From Pseudomonadota bacterium (GTDB lineage Bacteria; Pseudomonadota; Gammaproteobacteria; Burkholderiales; Thiobacillaceae): DNA of 48,526 bases. The stretch covers positions 1 to 48,526 of the forward strand of contig JAJZRT010000001.1 in NCBI GenBank assembly GCA_021802595.1, given 5' to 3'. Both the position numbers and the translations under genes were made by a program. Every line of letters begins with the position of its first letter. The stretch's first letter is position 1. The notes below the pieces were generated by a model, which did not search any database, had not been told where the DNA came from, and saw only the letters and a list, made by a program, of their open reading frames with translations. Below are positions 1-9,604 of this stretch, one piece after another.

Positions 1-606
1 GGCCATGCCGAGATCGTCGTGGGCATGCATCTCGATATCGAGATCGAGATCCTGGCGCAGTTGCGCGATGTGGCGGTAAGTCACGAACGGATCGAGCAGG
101 CCGAGAGTATCGGCAAAGCGGAAACGATGGGCACCGGCGGCCTGCGCGGCCTCAGCGGCCTGGCGCAGGAAATCGGGATCGGCGCGCGAGGCATCTTCCG
201 CGCCGACGCATACTTCAAATCCTAGGTCGAGCGCGCGCGGCACCAGACGGGCGATCTGGTTCAGCACCCACGCCCGGTCGCGCTGGAGCTTGTGGACGAT
301 ATGCAGGTCCGACACCGGCACCGAGAGATTGACGATCTGCGTCCGGCAGGCGGCGGCGGCATCGAGATCGACGGCGTTCATTCGTCCCCAGACCATGAGC
401 CGCGCGGGCAGGTGCTGCATGGCAATGGCCTGGATGGTTTCACATTCTTCGGCGCCCATGGCCGGCACACCGACTTCCATCTCGCGCACCCCGGCGTCGG
501 CCAACGCGTGCGCGATGGCGAGCTTTTCCTCAACTGTGAATGCCACGCCGGCGGTCTGTTCGCCGTCGCGCAGCGTGGTGTCATTGACGGTAACCGTGGT
601 GATCAT
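1..606 (-). CDS. nifV: Homocitrate synthase NifV, copy A (3' end outside window)
   Basis: Homocitrate synthase condenses acetyl-CoA and 2-oxoglutarate to give the homocitrate ligand of FeMo-co. The minus-strand frame starts at 606 ([17 protein letters not shown]) and stays open for 202 codons to the left edge. It has the DRE-TIM metallolyase start ([13 protein letters not shown]) and, close to the edge, the metal-binding HAHDD stretch. It matches the first 202 residues of the complete nifV at 35236-36378 almost residue for residue, so it is the copy A paralogue. A sigma-54 site and a NifA site lie just upstream, so it is probably transcribed on its own promoter. The C-terminal half cannot be judged. 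Confidence 0.93.
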   Translation of the reverse strand, partial: MITTVTVNDTTLRDGEQTAGVAFTVEEKLAIAHALADAGVREMEVGVPAMGAEECETIQAIAMQHLPARLMVWGRMNAVDLDAAAACRTQIVNLSVPVSDLHIVHKLQRDRAWVLNQIARLVPRALDLGFEVCVGAEDASRADPDFLRQAAEAAQAAGAHRFRFADTLGLLDPFVTYRHIAQLRQDLDLDIEMHAHDDLGMA

Positions 607-642
607 GGGCTGACCTGTTTCGGGTTGCTTCGGTGTTCATAA

Positions 643-658
643 AGCAATCGACATGCCA
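643..658 (-). promoter_or_regulatory. Sigma-54 promoter of nifV copy A
   Basis: Read on the minus strand: TGGCAT, five bases, TTGCT, with the GG and GC dinucleotides at -24/-12 spacing. It lies about 37 bases before the nifV start. The same site is conserved at 36415-36430 before the other nifV. Confidence 0.85.
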
Positions 659-740
659 GTCTGCAAAAGCGCCGTTATTCCGCGGAATTCACGGAAATCG
701 CGGCCTGCGGCGCAGTGGGGAACACGACATTTGTAACGAT

Positions 741-756
741 TGTCCGGTTTGCGACA
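741..756. promoter_or_regulatory. NifA upstream activator site (nifV copy A)
   Basis: A perfect TGT-N10-ACA site (TGTCCGGTTTGCGACA), about 85 bases upstream of the sigma-54 site. The equivalent position before nifV copy B (36514-36529) keeps the site although surrounding bases differ. The 607-853 gap holds nothing else I can support. Confidence 0.8.
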
Positions 757-853
757 AAAGACCGGATCGCAATGACAGGCGATGCGCGGGCAGGGTGAGG
801 CGGAGACGGCGACAATGCGGGGTCAGCTCCGGCAGAAGAACAACGATCGATGC

Positions 854-1192
854 CTAGTGTGGCTCGGTGGCCAGATTGAGTGTATAGCGCGGGATTTCGA
901 CAACGAGATTCTGTTCGCTGAGTCGTATCTGGCAGCCGAGGCGCGAAGTCAGCTCAAGCCCCCAGGCTTTTCCAATCTGGTCTTCCTCGTCCTCGCTGGC
1001 CGTGCGCAGGGGCTCGAATCCGGCGCGCACGATGACATGACAGGTGGTGCAGACGCAGGATTTCTCGCAGGCGTGCTCGAGCGCGATACCGTTGTTCTGC
1101 AGGACATCGCACAGGCGTGCACCGGCGGGAGCGTCAAACGTCGCCCCCGAAGGGCAGAATACTTCGTGCGGCAGAACCGTGACGGTGGGCAT
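854..1192 (-). CDS. fdx: ISC-type [2Fe-2S] ferredoxin
   Basis: 112-residue adrenodoxin-type ferredoxin of the Isc pathway, which donates electrons during Fe-S cluster assembly. The ligand set is visible: HACEKSCVCTTCH (C-X5-C-X2-C) and a fourth Cys in SRLGCQ about 36 residues on. The family-typical acidic patch and KAWGLE segment lie between them. It follows hscA by 2 bases on the minus strand, as hscA-fdx do in isc operons. The copy B equivalent at 36.6-36.85 kb is broken, so this is the only intact fdx here. Confidence 0.93.
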   Translation of the reverse strand: MPTVTVLPHEVFCPSGATFDAPAGARLCDVLQNNGIALEHACEKSCVCTTCHVIVRAGFEPLRTASEDEEDQIGKAWGLELTSRLGCQIRLSEQNLVVEIPRYTLNLATEPH

Positions 1193-1194
1193 GG

Positions 1195-3027
1195 TCAGGT
1201 TTCCAGTTCGGCGCTGTCCATGCGGCGTGCGGCGAACTCGCTGCCGGCGCGGTTCAGCTGCTCGCAGGCGTTACGCAGCGCGGTACGGTCGCAGCCACCA
1301 AGGGCGGCGCGCACGCGCTCCAGGGCGGAATCGATCGCGGCGCGCTCGCCGGCATCGAGCAGCCGCTCGCCGTCGCTGGCGAGTGCGGCCTGCGTGACGT
1401 CCAGCAATTGCCGGCCCTCAACCTGTTGCTCGCGCCACGCGCGCGCCTTGCCATCGGCGCGCACATGCGACTGCGACTCGGCCAGCAGGCGCGTGATCTC
1501 GCTATCGCTCAGGCCATAGGACAGTTTGACCTTCACCGTGGCCTCGATCCCGGTACGGATTTCGCGCGCGCTCACGGTGAGCAGGCCATCGGCATCGACC
1601 TGGAAGGCGACGCGTATGCGCGCGGCGCCGGCCGCCATCGGCGGGATGCCGCGCAGCTCGAAGCGTGCCAGCGACCGGCAGTGCTCGACCGTCTCGCGCT
1701 CGCCCTGCAGCATGTGCACGAGCAGAGCGGTCTGGCCGTCCTTATAGGTGGTGAAATCCTGGGCGCGTGCGGCCGGAATGGCCGAATTGCGCGGAGTGAT
1801 CTTCTCGGTGAGCCCGCCGATGGTTTCGAGTCCGAGCGAAAGCGGGATCACGTCGAGCAGCAGCCATTCGTCCGAGCGGTTGCCGGCCAGCGCATCGGCC
1901 TGGATGGCGGCGCCGAGCGCCACCACCTGGTCTGGCTCGAAATCGGTGAGCGGCGATCGGCCGAAGAAAACCGCGACCGCGGTGCGCACCGCCGGCACGC
2001 GCGTGGAGCCGCCCACGAGCACCACGCCGTCGATGTCGGCCACGCGCAGCTTGCTGTCGCGCAGCGCCTTGCGCACCGGGGCCAGGGTTTTCTGGACAAG
2101 ATCGCAGGTCAGTTCGTCGAACATGGCGCGCGTCAGTGTGAGCGCGAGCGTCGTGCCATTCACGAGCGTGGCGGCAATCGTGGTCTCGGGCTGGGTGCCC
2201 AAGGTCTCCTTGGCGGCGCGCGCGGCGGTCAGAAACCGGCGCGCGTCGCGGGGATCGGGTTGCGTCACGCCGCTTTGGGCGATGATCCAGCGGTAGAGGC
2301 AGTGATCGAAGTCGTCACCGCCGAGCGCCGAGCCACCGTTCGTGGCCAGTACTTCGAACACGCCGCGGGTCAGGCGCAGGATCGAAATATCGAAGGTGCT
2401 GCCGCCCAGGTCGTAAATGGCGTAGACACCCTCGGTGGCCGTGTCGAGGCCGTAGGCGACGGCGGCCGCGGTCGGCTCGTTAAGCAGGCGCAGGACATTG
2501 AGCCCGGCCAGGCGCGCGGCGTCTTTGGTCGCCTGCCGCTGGGCGTCGTCGAAGTAGGCCGGGACGGTGATCACCGCGCCGGTCAGCTCTCCGCCGAGCG
2601 CGCGTTCGGCTCGGGCGCGCAGCGATTTGAGGATCTCGGCCGAGATTTCCACCGGCGATTTCAGGCAGGCCACGGTTTCGATCTGCACCATGCCCGGCGC
2701 GTCGGCGAAGCGGTACGGCAGGTGCGCCGCATCGGGCAGGTCCTGGCGCCCGCGGCCCATGAAACGCTTTACCGAGACGATGGTGTTGTGCGGGTCGTCG
2801 CTCTGGTGCCGGCGCGCATTGGCGCCGACGCTGACGCTGGCGTCGGCGTGATAGCGGACCACCGACGGCAGCAATGCCTGGGCGCATTCGTCCAGGATCA
2901 CCCGGCTCGTGCCGCTCTGCACGGTCGCGGCCAGCGAGTGGGTGGGGCCGAGGTCGATGCCGATCACCAGCCGGTGCTGGTGGGGTGCGGCGCTCTGGCC
3001 GGGTTCAGCGATCTGCAGCAGGGCCAT
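1195..3027 (-). CDS. hscA: Hsp70-type chaperone HscA
   Basis: 610-residue specialised Hsp70 that, with IscU, drives transfer of Fe-S clusters to apo-proteins using ATP. It shows the actin-like ATPase start ([11 protein letters not shown]), the second phosphate motif ([15 protein letters not shown]), the adenosine motif ([13 protein letters not shown]) and an HscA-like substrate domain. Length is close to the usual 615-620. The first phosphate loop reads DLGPTHS where Hsp70s normally have DLGTTNS, which could lower ATPase activity. There is no hscB beside it. Copy B lacks hscA: an insertion-sequence region takes its place. Confidence 0.93.
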   Translation of the reverse strand: MALLQIAEPGQSAAPHQHRLVIGIDLGPTHSLAATVQSGTSRVILDECAQALLPSVVRYHADASVSVGANARRHQSDDPHNTIVSVKRFMGRGRQDLPDAAHLPYRFADAPGMVQIETVACLKSPVEISAEILKSLRARAERALGGELTGAVITVPAYFDDAQRQATKDAARLAGLNVLRLLNEPTAAAVAYGLDTATEGVYAIYDLGGSTFDISILRLTRGVFEVLATNGGSALGGDDFDHCLYRWIIAQSGVTQPDPRDARRFLTAARAAKETLGTQPETTIAATLVNGTTLALTLTRAMFDELTCDLVQKTLAPVRKALRDSKLRVADIDGVVLVGGSTRVPAVRTAVAVFFGRSPLTDFEPDQVVALGAAIQADALAGNRSDEWLLLDVIPLSLGLETIGGLTEKITPRNSAIPAARAQDFTTYKDGQTALLVHMLQGERETVEHCRSLARFELRGIPPMAAGAARIRVAFQVDADGLLTVSAREIRTGIEATVKVKLSYGLSDSEITRLLAESQSHVRADGKARAWREQQVEGRQLLDVTQAALASDGERLLDAGERAAIDSALERVRAALGGCDRTALRNACEQLNRAGSEFAARRMDSAELET

Positions 3028-3056
3028 GACGGCAGGCGTCTGTCAGGGCTTGAGGT

Positions 3057-3380
3057 TCATACGGTAAAACTTTCGCCGCAGCCACATTGTGCCTTCACGT
3101 TGGGGTTGTTGAACTTGAAGCCTTCGTTCAGACTTTCGCGCACGAAATCGAGTTCGGTGCCGTCGAGGAACGCCAGGCTTTTCGGATCGATGAGCACCGT
3201 CACGCCGTGGCTGTCGAAGCAATGGTCATCCGGCAGGGTTTCGTCGACAAATTCGAGCGTGTAGGCGAGACCCGAGCAGCCGCTGGTGCGCACGCCCAGC
3301 CGTAGCCCGATGCCCCTGCCGCGCTGCGCCAGGAATTTCTGCACGCGCGTGGCGGCGGTTTCTGTCAGGGTCACGGGCAT
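3057..3380 (-). CDS. iscA: A-type Fe-S carrier IscA, copy A
   Basis: 107 residues starting [14 protein letters not shown]; the three cluster-binding cysteines are present (SGCSGLAY and the C-terminal CGCGESF). I chose the start at 3380 because it matches IscA N-termini and has a GGAG ribosome site upstream; an in-frame start at 3425 would overlap the preceding gene. It lies between an erpA-like gene and hscA in an operon running iscS-iscU-erpA-iscA-hscA-fdx. IscA accepts clusters from IscU and passes them to target proteins. Confidence 0.92.
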   Translation of the reverse strand: MPVTLTETAATRVQKFLAQRGRGIGLRLGVRTSGCSGLAYTLEFVDETLPDDHCFDSHGVTVLIDPKSLAFLDGTELDFVRESLNEGFKFNNPNVKAQCGCGESFTV

Positions 3381-3400
3381 GTCGGATTCTCCAGATTCGG

Positions 3401-3745
3401 TCAGGTTGAAAACGAACTGCCGCAACCGCAGGTGGTTTTGGCATTCGGGTTCTTGATGACGAAGCGTGCGCCGTCTAGACCTTCGTGGTAGTCGATCTCC
3501 GCCCCCATGAGGTACTGGAAACTCATTGGATCGATGAGAAATCCGACGCCGTTCTTCTCGAACAACATGTCGCCCTCGCCGGTCGATTCATCGAAGGTGA
3601 AGCCATACTGGAATCCCGAGCAGCCGCCGCCGCTCACGAAAATGCGTAGCTTCAGGTCGGTGCGACCTTCCTCGGCCAGCAGGTTGCTGACCTTGGTCGT
3701 GGCGTTGTCGGTAATCAGGATCGGAATCGCGGTATCGGTCGTCAT
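3401..3745 (-). CDS. erpA: A-type Fe-S carrier, ErpA-like, copy A
   Basis: 114 residues. [15 protein letters not shown] and the C-terminal [14 protein letters not shown] are diagnostic of the ErpA branch of A-type carriers, which in Escherichia coli matures isoprenoid enzymes and other [4Fe-4S] proteins. Here its place within a sigma-54-driven isc operon suggests service to nitrogenase proteins. It sits between iscU and iscA with about 20-base gaps. A close paralogue lies at 39134-39478. Confidence 0.9.
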   Translation of the reverse strand: MTTDTAIPILITDNATTKVSNLLAEEGRTDLKLRIFVSGGGCSGFQYGFTFDESTGEGDMLFEKNGVGFLIDPMSFQYLMGAEIDYHEGLDGARFVIKNPNAKTTCGCGSSFST

Positions 3746-3765
3746 GGAAGGGGTTTCTCGTTGGA

Positions 3766-4176
3766 TCAGGTGCCAGTCGCGGCGAGCGGCGCGGCGGTCG
3801 CATGTTTGGCGTCATAGTCGGTGATCGCGGCCTCGATGGCGTCTTCGGCCAGCACCGAGCAGTGCACCTTGACCGGTGGCAGCGCCAGTTCCTCGGCGAT
3901 TGCCGTGTTCCTGATTTCCATCGCTTCGTTCAGGGTCTTGCCCCTGAGCCATTCCGTGACCAGCGAACTGGAGGCAATCGCGGAACCGCAGCCGTAAGTC
4001 TTGAATTTCGCGTCCTCGATCACGCCATCGTCGCTGACCTTGATCTGCAGGCGCATGACGTCGCCACAGGCCGGGGCGCCGACCATACCGGTGCCGACGC
4101 TGGCGTCGCCCTTGTCGAACGACCCGACGTTTCGCGGGTTCTCGTAGTGGTCCAGGACCTTGTCGCTGTATGACAT
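3766..4176 (-). CDS. iscU: Fe-S scaffold protein IscU
   Basis: 136-residue scaffold on which [2Fe-2S] and [4Fe-4S] clusters are built. Ligands are in place: GAPACGDVM (Cys and the Asp of the CGD motif), [11 protein letters not shown] and [10 protein letters not shown]. The HscA recognition motif LPPVK precedes the last Cys. The C-terminal 15 residues are Ala/Thr-rich and longer than in Escherichia coli. It is the only scaffold gene in the window (no nifU), because copy B has lost iscU. Confidence 0.95.
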   Translation of the reverse strand: MSYSDKVLDHYENPRNVGSFDKGDASVGTGMVGAPACGDVMRLQIKVSDDGVIEDAKFKTYGCGSAIASSSLVTEWLRGKTLNEAMEIRNTAIAEELALPPVKVHCSVLAEDAIEAAITDYDAKHATAAPLAATGT

Positions 4177-4179
4177 ATC

Positions 4180-4290
4180 GATACCTCAGTGTTGAGTGAT
4201 ACGTGATGAGTTGTGAGTAGCGAAGAATTGTCGGTCTGAGGCCGACAATTCATTACTTAACACTAAGCACTCATAACTCATAACTGCCTT
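4180..4290. repeat. Intergenic inverted-repeat element between iscS and iscU
   Basis: About 110 bases. A perfect 10-base stem (GAATTGTCGG at 4225-4234, CCGACAATTC at 4242-4251) is centred in it, and the outer arms are imperfect inverted copies of a TTGAGT/GAGTTGTGAGT pattern with its complement ACTCATAACTC. A related element lies at 9258-9365. Neither is found in copy B. It may be a small mobile or REP-like repeat. Confidence 0.6.
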
Positions 4291-4291
4291 C

Positions 4292-5524
4292 TCAATGTGC
4301 CGCCCACTGCACGTCGGCGAGATCGATGCCTTCCTGGTGCATGTCCCAGAGCGGCGACAACGCCCGCAGGCGCGCGACCGCCGCCTTCACTAGCGTCACG
4401 GTACGGTCGATCTCAACCTCGGTGGTGGTACGGCCGAGTGAAAAGCGGATGGAGCTGTGCGCCAGTTCATCGGGCCGGCCGATGGCGCGCAGCACGTAGG
4501 ACGGCTCAAGACTCGCTGAGGTGCAGGCCGAGCCCGACGACACCGCCAGATCCCGGATCGCCATCATCAACGACTCACCCTCAACGAAGGCGAAGCTGAC
4601 GTTCAGGTTGTGCGCGACGCGTTGTTCCAGGCTGCCGTTCACATACACTTCATCAATCTCGTTCAGGCCGCGCAACAGCCGGTCGCGCAACTTGCGGATG
4701 CGCGCGGACTCGCGGCCCATCTCCTAGCGCGCGATGCGAAAGGCGGCGCCCATGCCGACGATCTGGTGTACCGGCAGTGTCCCGGAGCGCATGCCGCGCT
4801 CGTGTCCGCCGCCGTGGATCTGCGGCTCGATGCGCACGCGCGGCTTGCGGCGCACGTACAAGGCGCCGATGCCTTTGGGGCCATAAGACTTGTGTGCCGA
4901 GAACGACATCAGGTCTACCGGCAGCTGTTGGAGATCGATGGCCACCTTACCAGTCGACTGCGCGGCGTCGACGTGCAGCAACACGCCGCGTTGGCGACAG
5001 AGGGTGCCGATGGCGGCGATGTCCTGGATCACGCCAATCTCGTTGTTGACGTGCATGATCGAGGCAAGAATCGTGTCTGGGCGCAGGGCTTGCGCGAACC
5101 GATTGAGGTCGATCAGACCGTCCGGTTGCGGATCGAGGTAGCTGACCTCGAAGCCTTCCCGCTCCAGCTCGCGGAAACTGTCGAGCACTGCCTTGTGCTC
5201 GGTCTTGCAGGTAATCAGGTGCTTGCCCTTGCGTGCATAAAAGCGCGCCGCACCCTTGATGGCGAGGTTGTTGGACTCGGTAGCGCCTGAGGTCCAGACG
5301 ATCTCTTTCGGGTCGGCATTGATCAGCGCCGCGACCTCGGCACGCGCGGTCTCCACCGCTTCCTCGGCCTGCCAGCCGTAGGCGTGCGAACGGCTGGCCG
5401 GATTTCCGAACTGCTGGGTGAGATACGGAATCATCGTCGCGACCACGCGCTCGTCCACCGGCGTGGTCGCCGAGAAGTCGAGATAGATCGGTGGTATCGT
5501 GGCGTCCAACGTTCCGTTAGCCAT
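4292..5524 (-). pseudogene. iscS: Cysteine desulfurase IscS with in-frame amber stop
   Basis: Cysteine desulfurase supplying sulfur to IscU. Reading from 5524 ([24 protein letters not shown], with GAGGGG upstream) the frame shows the PLP-lysine region ([11 protein letters not shown]), then hits TAG at 4724-4726 (codon 267). The same frame continues with [16 protein letters not shown] to the normal end. The downstream part holds the catalytic-loop Cys ([14 protein letters not shown]) and the IscU-binding C-terminus (DVQWAAH). IscS normally has a Lys or Glu at the stop position, so a single base change would explain it. If real, the truncated product lacks the catalytic Cys. A sequencing error is the main alternative. 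Confidence 0.88.
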
Positions 5525-5568
5525 ATCGTGCCCCTCGTTGCGTGCTGACTCCATTGCGTTGATCACTC

Positions 5569-5584
5569 AGCAACTCCTGTGCCA
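5569..5584 (-). promoter_or_regulatory. Sigma-54 promoter of the isc operon, copy A
   Basis: Minus-strand TGGCAC-AGGAG-TTGCT, close to the sigma-54 consensus, 45 bases before the iscS start. The isc genes here are therefore nif-regulated. The equivalent site at 39519-39534 drives the erpA-iscA pair in copy B. Confidence 0.85.
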
Positions 5585-5667
5585 CAAACTGAGCAAGCGA
5601 AAAGTACCGGGAATACGCGTGATTCCCGATTTCCGTGCTCTGTTTTGTGTGTTGGCTTTGTCGCGTT

Positions 5668-5683
5668 TGTCGGATATCACACC
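5668..5683. promoter_or_regulatory. Degenerate NifA site between iscS and nifA, copy A
   Basis: TGTCGGATATCACACC fits TGT-N10-ACA except the last base (ACC). The copy B equivalent (39619-39634) is a perfect site. It lies about 85 bases from the isc promoter and 112 from the nifA promoter, so it could serve both. Confidence 0.55.
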
Positions 5684-5795
5684 ATCCCGGTCGCCATTCG
5701 TCGGGAGTGCGCTATCGCGAGCGCGCCCGGGCCACCGCGAGCAGCGCGGGTTCAAATGGAACTTCGAGCTTCCGGCTAGCTCTCAATGTCGGCTC

Positions 5796-5811
5796 TGGTA
5801 CGACACTTGCT
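5796..5811 (+). promoter_or_regulatory. Sigma-54-like promoter of nifA, copy A
   Basis: TGGTAC-GACAC-TTGCT with correct GG/GC spacing, 54 bases before the nifA start; conserved as TGGTAT-GACAA-TTGCT at 39744-39759 before the second nifA. It implies sigma-54 dependence and possibly autoactivation of nifA. The 5525-5864 gap contains only these control elements. Confidence 0.75.
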
Positions 5812-5864
5812 TAAGTGGTGTTTCATCGGCAGGGAGATCGGGCCAGAAATATGTTTAAGCGGCT

Positions 5865-7475
5865 ATGGGTAAAGCAGTGGAACCAGAAAACGGCTCGGAG
5901 CTGATTGCGATCTACGAAATCAGCAAGATCCTCAACTCGTCCCTGGATCTCAACAAGACCCTAAGGGAGGTGCTGGGGGTGCTATCGACGCATTTCCGAA
6001 TGCGCCGTGGCATGGTCAGTTTGGTGCAGGAGTCCGGCGAATTGCACACTGCCGGTGCATGCGGGTTGACCGTGGAGGAGGTTCGACGCGGTCAGTACCA
6101 GGCCGGGGAGGGCGTGGTCGGCCGTATTCTCACCTCCGGTGTCCCGATCGTGGTGCCGGATGTTTCCAGGGAACCGCTGTTTCTCAACCGGACCCGCTCG
6201 CGCGATCTCAGCGCCGGGGCGGTGATCGCCTTCTTGGGTGTCCCGATTAAGGTCGGGCGCGAGGTTCTCGGCGTCTTGAGTGTCGATCGCGAACGCGAGT
6301 CCGGACAACGTCTGGGCAAATTCGAGCGCGACGTGCAGATCCTGAAGATGGTCGCCAATCTGATCGGCCAGACCGTGAAGCTGCACCGCAGCGTGGTGGC
6401 CGAGCACGAGCGGATGATGCACGAGAGCCACCGGCTGCAAAAGGCCCTGCAGGGCGAGGCCCGGGTCACGCACACCATCAAGGACGTCATCGGCCACAGT
6501 AGACGTATGCAACAGGTGTTCGCCGAGGTCCACCAGGCGGCGCTTGGGCGCGCCACCGTGCTCCTGCGCGGTGAATCCGGAACCGGCAAGGAAGTGATCG
6601 CGCGCGCCATTCACAGCCAGAGCCCGCGCCGCGATGCTCCGTTCGTGCGCGTCAACTGCGCGGCGCTGACCGAAACCCTGCTCGAATCGGAACTTTTCGG
6701 ACACGAGAAAGGTGCGTTCACGGGCGCGACCCAGGAACGCAAGGGTCGCTTCGAGCTGGCCAACGGCGGCACGCTGTTCCTGGACGAGATCGGCGAGATT
6801 TCGCCGTCGTTCCAGACCAAGCTGTTGCGGGTGTTGCAGGAGCGGGAATTCGAGCGGGTGGGCGGCAACAAATTGATCCGGGTGGACGTGCGCCTGATCT
6901 TCGCCACCAACCGAAACCTGGAAGAAGCCGTCTCGCGCGGCACGTTCCGCGAGGATCTCTATTACCGCATCAACGTGGTCACGATTGCGCTGCCGGCCCT
7001 GCGCGAACGGCGCGACGACATTCCGTTGCTGGTCGAGCATTTCCTGGAAAAGTTCAACGAAGGCAACCAGCGAAAGCTGACCGTCGCGCCCGAGGCCATG
7101 CGGATCATGCTCGACTGCAACTGGCCCGGCAACGTGCGTGAGCTGGAAAACTGCATCGAGCGCACGGCCACCATGACGCACGGCGAAGTGGTGCGCGAGC
7201 TCGACTTGCCCTGCCAGCAGGGCAAGTGCCTGTCGATGGCGCTGCACGACCACGGCACCACCCGCACCATCCCGCTCGCGACGAATGCCATGCCCGGCCC
7301 ATCGACACCGGCGGCGGACAGCGCCGAACCGCCGCAGTCGGAGCGCGCGCGTCTCGTCTGGGCGATGGAGCAATGCGGCTGGGTCCAGGCCAAGGCCGCG
7401 CGCCTGCTCAATCTCACACCCCGTCAGATCGGCTACGCCCTCAAGAAGTACAACGTCTCCATCAAGCGTCTCTAG
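5865..7475 (+). CDS. nifA: Nif transcriptional activator NifA, copy A
   Basis: 536-residue sigma-54 enhancer-binding protein. Order: N-terminal GAF domain (about 20-185), AAA+ domain (about 215-450) with Walker A GESGTGKE, the sigma-54 contact loop GAFTGA and Walker B LFLDEIGE, and a C-terminal helix-turn-helix ([21 protein letters not shown]). Cysteines at about 418, 430, 450 and 455 form C-X11-C-X19-C-X4-C, the signature of NifA proteins that sense oxygen or redox directly. No nifL is present. It diverges from the isc operon and is followed by nifB under its own promoter. A near-identical paralogue is at 39811-41430. Confidence 0.97.
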   Translation: MGKAVEPENGSELIAIYEISKILNSSLDLNKTLREVLGVLSTHFRMRRGMVSLVQESGELHTAGACGLTVEEVRRGQYQAGEGVVGRILTSGVPIVVPDVSREPLFLNRTRSRDLSAGAVIAFLGVPIKVGREVLGVLSVDRERESGQRLGKFERDVQILKMVANLIGQTVKLHRSVVAEHERMMHESHRLQKALQGEARVTHTIKDVIGHSRRMQQVFAEVHQAALGRATVLLRGESGTGKEVIARAIHSQSPRRDAPFVRVNCAALTETLLESELFGHEKGAFTGATQERKGRFELANGGTLFLDEIGEISPSFQTKLLRVLQEREFERVGGNKLIRVDVRLIFATNRNLEEAVSRGTFREDLYYRINVVTIALPALRERRDDIPLLVEHFLEKFNEGNQRKLTVAPEAMRIMLDCNWPGNVRELENCIERTATMTHGEVVRELDLPCQQGKCLSMALHDHGTTRTIPLATNAMPGPSTPAADSAEPPQSERARLVWAMEQCGWVQAKAARLLNLTPRQIGYALKKYNVSIKRL

Positions 7476-7488
7476 CGCCTCCGCGCTT

Positions 7489-7543
7489 TGTTGCGAACGC
7501 GACAAAGCGCTACACGTTTCGCGGTCGTGTCGGTATCACGACA
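7489..7543. promoter_or_regulatory. Two NifA upstream activator sites before nifB, copy A
   Basis: Perfect TGT-N10-ACA sites at 7489-7504 (TGTTGCGAACGCGACA) and 7528-7543 (TGTCGGTATCACGACA), 39 bases apart, about 55 and 95 bases before the sigma-54 site. Both are conserved in copy B. Confidence 0.85.
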
Positions 7544-7597
7544 GAAGTCTTCAGCGCGACAAGGGCGATTTCCCGGATTTTTCAGCATATCCGTGTA

Positions 7598-7613
7598 TGG
7601 CATGCCGATTGCT
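7598..7613 (+). promoter_or_regulatory. Sigma-54 promoter of nifB, copy A
   Basis: TGGCAT-GCCGA-TTGCT. Transcription would start near 7625, leaving a leader of about 70 bases. An identical 16-base site precedes the second nifB. Confidence 0.88.
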
Positions 7614-7694
7614 CTGTGACCCTCAGGCGTATCGCGAGCAGGGGGCGCATGTCATGCACAGGCGCCTCTTCGGCTACCAAGAGCGGAGACACAA

Positions 7695-9254
7695 ATGGGA
7701 CAGACAATCGATACCGGCATGGGCGCGGCGCAGGAAACGAAACCACTCGATCAGGTCATGCAGCAGATGGCCGAACACAAGGGCTGCGGTATCCACGGAG
7801 GCAGCGGCAAGGCGAGCTGCGGCTCGGCGGCCGGCCAGGGCGACCTGGCCCCGGAGATCTGGGAGAAGGTCAAGAACCACCCGTGCTACAGCGAGGAGGC
7901 GCATCACCATTACGCGCGCATGCACGTGGCGGTGGCGCCGGCCTGCAACATCCAGTGCAACTACTGCAACCGCAAGTACGACTGCGCAAACGAGTCGCGC
8001 CCCGGCGTGGTGAGCGAGAAGCTCACCCCCGAGCAGGCGGCGAAGAAAGTGCTGGCAGTGGCCAGCGCCATTCCGCAGATGACGGTGCTCGGCATCGCCG
8101 GGCCCGGCGATCCGCTCGCCAATCCGGAAAAGACCTTTAAGACCTTCGATCTGATTTACAAGGCCGCGCCCGACATCAAGCTGTGCCTGTCCACCAATGG
8201 CCTGGCGCTGCCCGATCACGTCGACACCATCAAGTCATTCAACGTCGATCACGTCACCATCACGATCAACATGATCGACCCGGAGGTCGGCGCCGGGATC
8301 TATCCGTGGATCTTCTGGAACCACAAGCGCATCAAGGGCAAGGAAGCGGCCAGGATTCTCACCGAGCGCCAGTTGCAGGGCCTGGAGATGCTCACCGAGC
8401 GTGGCATCCTGTGCAAGGTCAACTCGGTGATGATTCCGGGCATCAACGACCGGCATCTGGTGGAAGTCAACAAGGCGGTGAAGTCGCGCGGCGCCTTCCT
8501 GCACAACATCATGCCGCTCATCTCCGCGCCCGAGCACGGCACGGTGTTCGGGCTCAATGGCCAGCGCGGTCCGAGCGCGCAGGAACTCAAGGTCCTGCAG
8601 GACAGCTGCGAGGGTGAGATGAACATGATGCGCCACTGCCGCCAGTGCCGCGCCGATGCCGTGGGACTGCTGGGCGAGGATCGCTCCGCCGAATTCACGA
8701 CCGATAAGATCATGGAGATGGATGTGAACTACGACGCCGCCACGCGCCGGGCCTATCAGGAGAAGGTCGAGCACGAGCGCCAGGAGAAGGTCACCGCCAC
8801 GGCCGGAGAGCTGTCAGCGCTGGCCGGCGAGGACAGCGACATCCGCATGCTGATCGCGGTCGCGACCAAAGGTTCCGGTCGGATCAACGAGCACTTCGGT
8901 CACGCCAAGGAATTCCAGGTCTACGAGCTCAGCACCGCTGGTGCCAAGTTCGTCGGCCACCGGCGCGTCGATCTCTACTGCCAGGGCGGTTATGGCGAGG
9001 AAGATGCGCTGCCGACCGTCATTCGCGCCATCAACGACTGCCACGCGGTGTTCGTCGCCAAGATCGGCGGCTGTCCGCGCGGTGAGCTGACCCAGGCCGG
9101 CATCGAGCCGGTGGACCAGTACGCCCACGAGTTCATCGAGCAGTCGGCGATCACCTGGTTCAAGGACTACCTGGGCAAGGTGAAGCGCGGCGAGATCGAG
9201 CACGCCGCGCGCGGCGACGCCGACATCCGCCAGGGCGCGTACGTGGCGGCCTGA
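7695..9254 (+). CDS. nifB: FeMo-co biosynthesis radical SAM protein NifB, copy A
   Basis: 519 residues. NifB fuses two [4Fe-4S] clusters and inserts carbide to give NifB-co. The radical-SAM motif [14 protein letters not shown] lies near residue 80, after the NifB-specific [17 protein letters not shown] second cysteine group ([14 protein letters not shown]) precedes the C-terminal NifX-like domain (from about residue 385, [23 protein letters not shown]), which can hold NifB-co. A GGAG ribosome site precedes the ATG. FdxN and an IscA-like gene follow in the same operon. Confidence 0.97.
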   Translation: MGQTIDTGMGAAQETKPLDQVMQQMAEHKGCGIHGGSGKASCGSAAGQGDLAPEIWEKVKNHPCYSEEAHHHYARMHVAVAPACNIQCNYCNRKYDCANESRPGVVSEKLTPEQAAKKVLAVASAIPQMTVLGIAGPGDPLANPEKTFKTFDLIYKAAPDIKLCLSTNGLALPDHVDTIKSFNVDHVTITINMIDPEVGAGIYPWIFWNHKRIKGKEAARILTERQLQGLEMLTERGILCKVNSVMIPGINDRHLVEVNKAVKSRGAFLHNIMPLISAPEHGTVFGLNGQRGPSAQELKVLQDSCEGEMNMMRHCRQCRADAVGLLGEDRSAEFTTDKIMEMDVNYDAATRRAYQEKVEHERQEKVTATAGELSALAGEDSDIRMLIAVATKGSGRINEHFGHAKEFQVYELSTAGAKFVGHRRVDLYCQGGYGEEDALPTVIRAINDCHAVFVAKIGGCPRGELTQAGIEPVDQYAHEFIEQSAITWFKDYLGKVKRGEIEHAARGDADIRQGAYVAA

Positions 9255-9257
9255 ACG

Positions 9258-9365
9258 GCAGTTTTGGGTGTTGAGTTGTGAGTTAAAGACTCAGCGTAGC
9301 AACAAGATACTCGAAACGGGGATATGGAAATAAACACTTAACACTCAAAACTCAAGACTGGAGTC
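9258..9365. repeat. Intergenic inverted-repeat element between nifB and fdxN, copy A
   Basis: The left arm contains GTGTTGAGTTGTGAGTTA and the right arm TTAACACTCAAAACTCAA, an imperfect inverted repeat enclosing about 60 bases. It resembles the 4180-4290 element in arms and size. The corresponding copy B gap is only 35 bases with no such sequence, so the element was gained by A or lost from B. Confidence 0.6.
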
Positions 9366-9369
9366 AGCT

Positions 9370-9594
9370 ATGGCTTACAAGATCGTCAATTCCCAATGCA
9401 CCGCGTGCGCGGCCTGCGAACCCGAGTGCCCGAACAACGCGATCCGCGAAAAGGACGGGACCTTCATCATCAAGCCGGAGAAATGCACCGAGTGCATCGG
9501 CTACTTCGATGACCCGCAGTGTGTCGCAGTCTGCCCGGTTGAGAATACCTGCATCATCGACACCGGCTTCCCGCGATACGAAACGCGCGCCTGA
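9370..9594 (+). CDS. fdxN: 2[4Fe-4S] ferredoxin FdxN, copy A
   Basis: 74 residues with two cluster motifs: [12 protein letters not shown] (C-X2-C-X2-C-X3-C) and [18 protein letters not shown] (C-X2-C-X8-C-X3-C), the longer loop being typical of nif ferredoxins. FdxN-type proteins next to nifB are known to support NifB-co formation, probably by reducing NifB clusters. It lies 115 bases after nifB, beyond the repeat element. Confidence 0.93.
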   Translation: MAYKIVNSQCTACAACEPECPNNAIREKDGTFIIKPEKCTECIGYFDDPQCVAVCPVENTCIIDTGFPRYETRA

Positions 9595-9604
9595 GGAGGA
9601 TGTC

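Noticed and set aside
1408..3264. Long plus-strand open frame opposite hscA and iscA
   Set aside because: It is the complement of clear hscA and iscA genes; high GC makes long antisense frames common and it has no recognisable motif.
5982..7505. Long minus-strand open frame opposite nifA
   Set aside because: Shadow of nifA; the sequence is His/Gln/Asp-rich without domain features.
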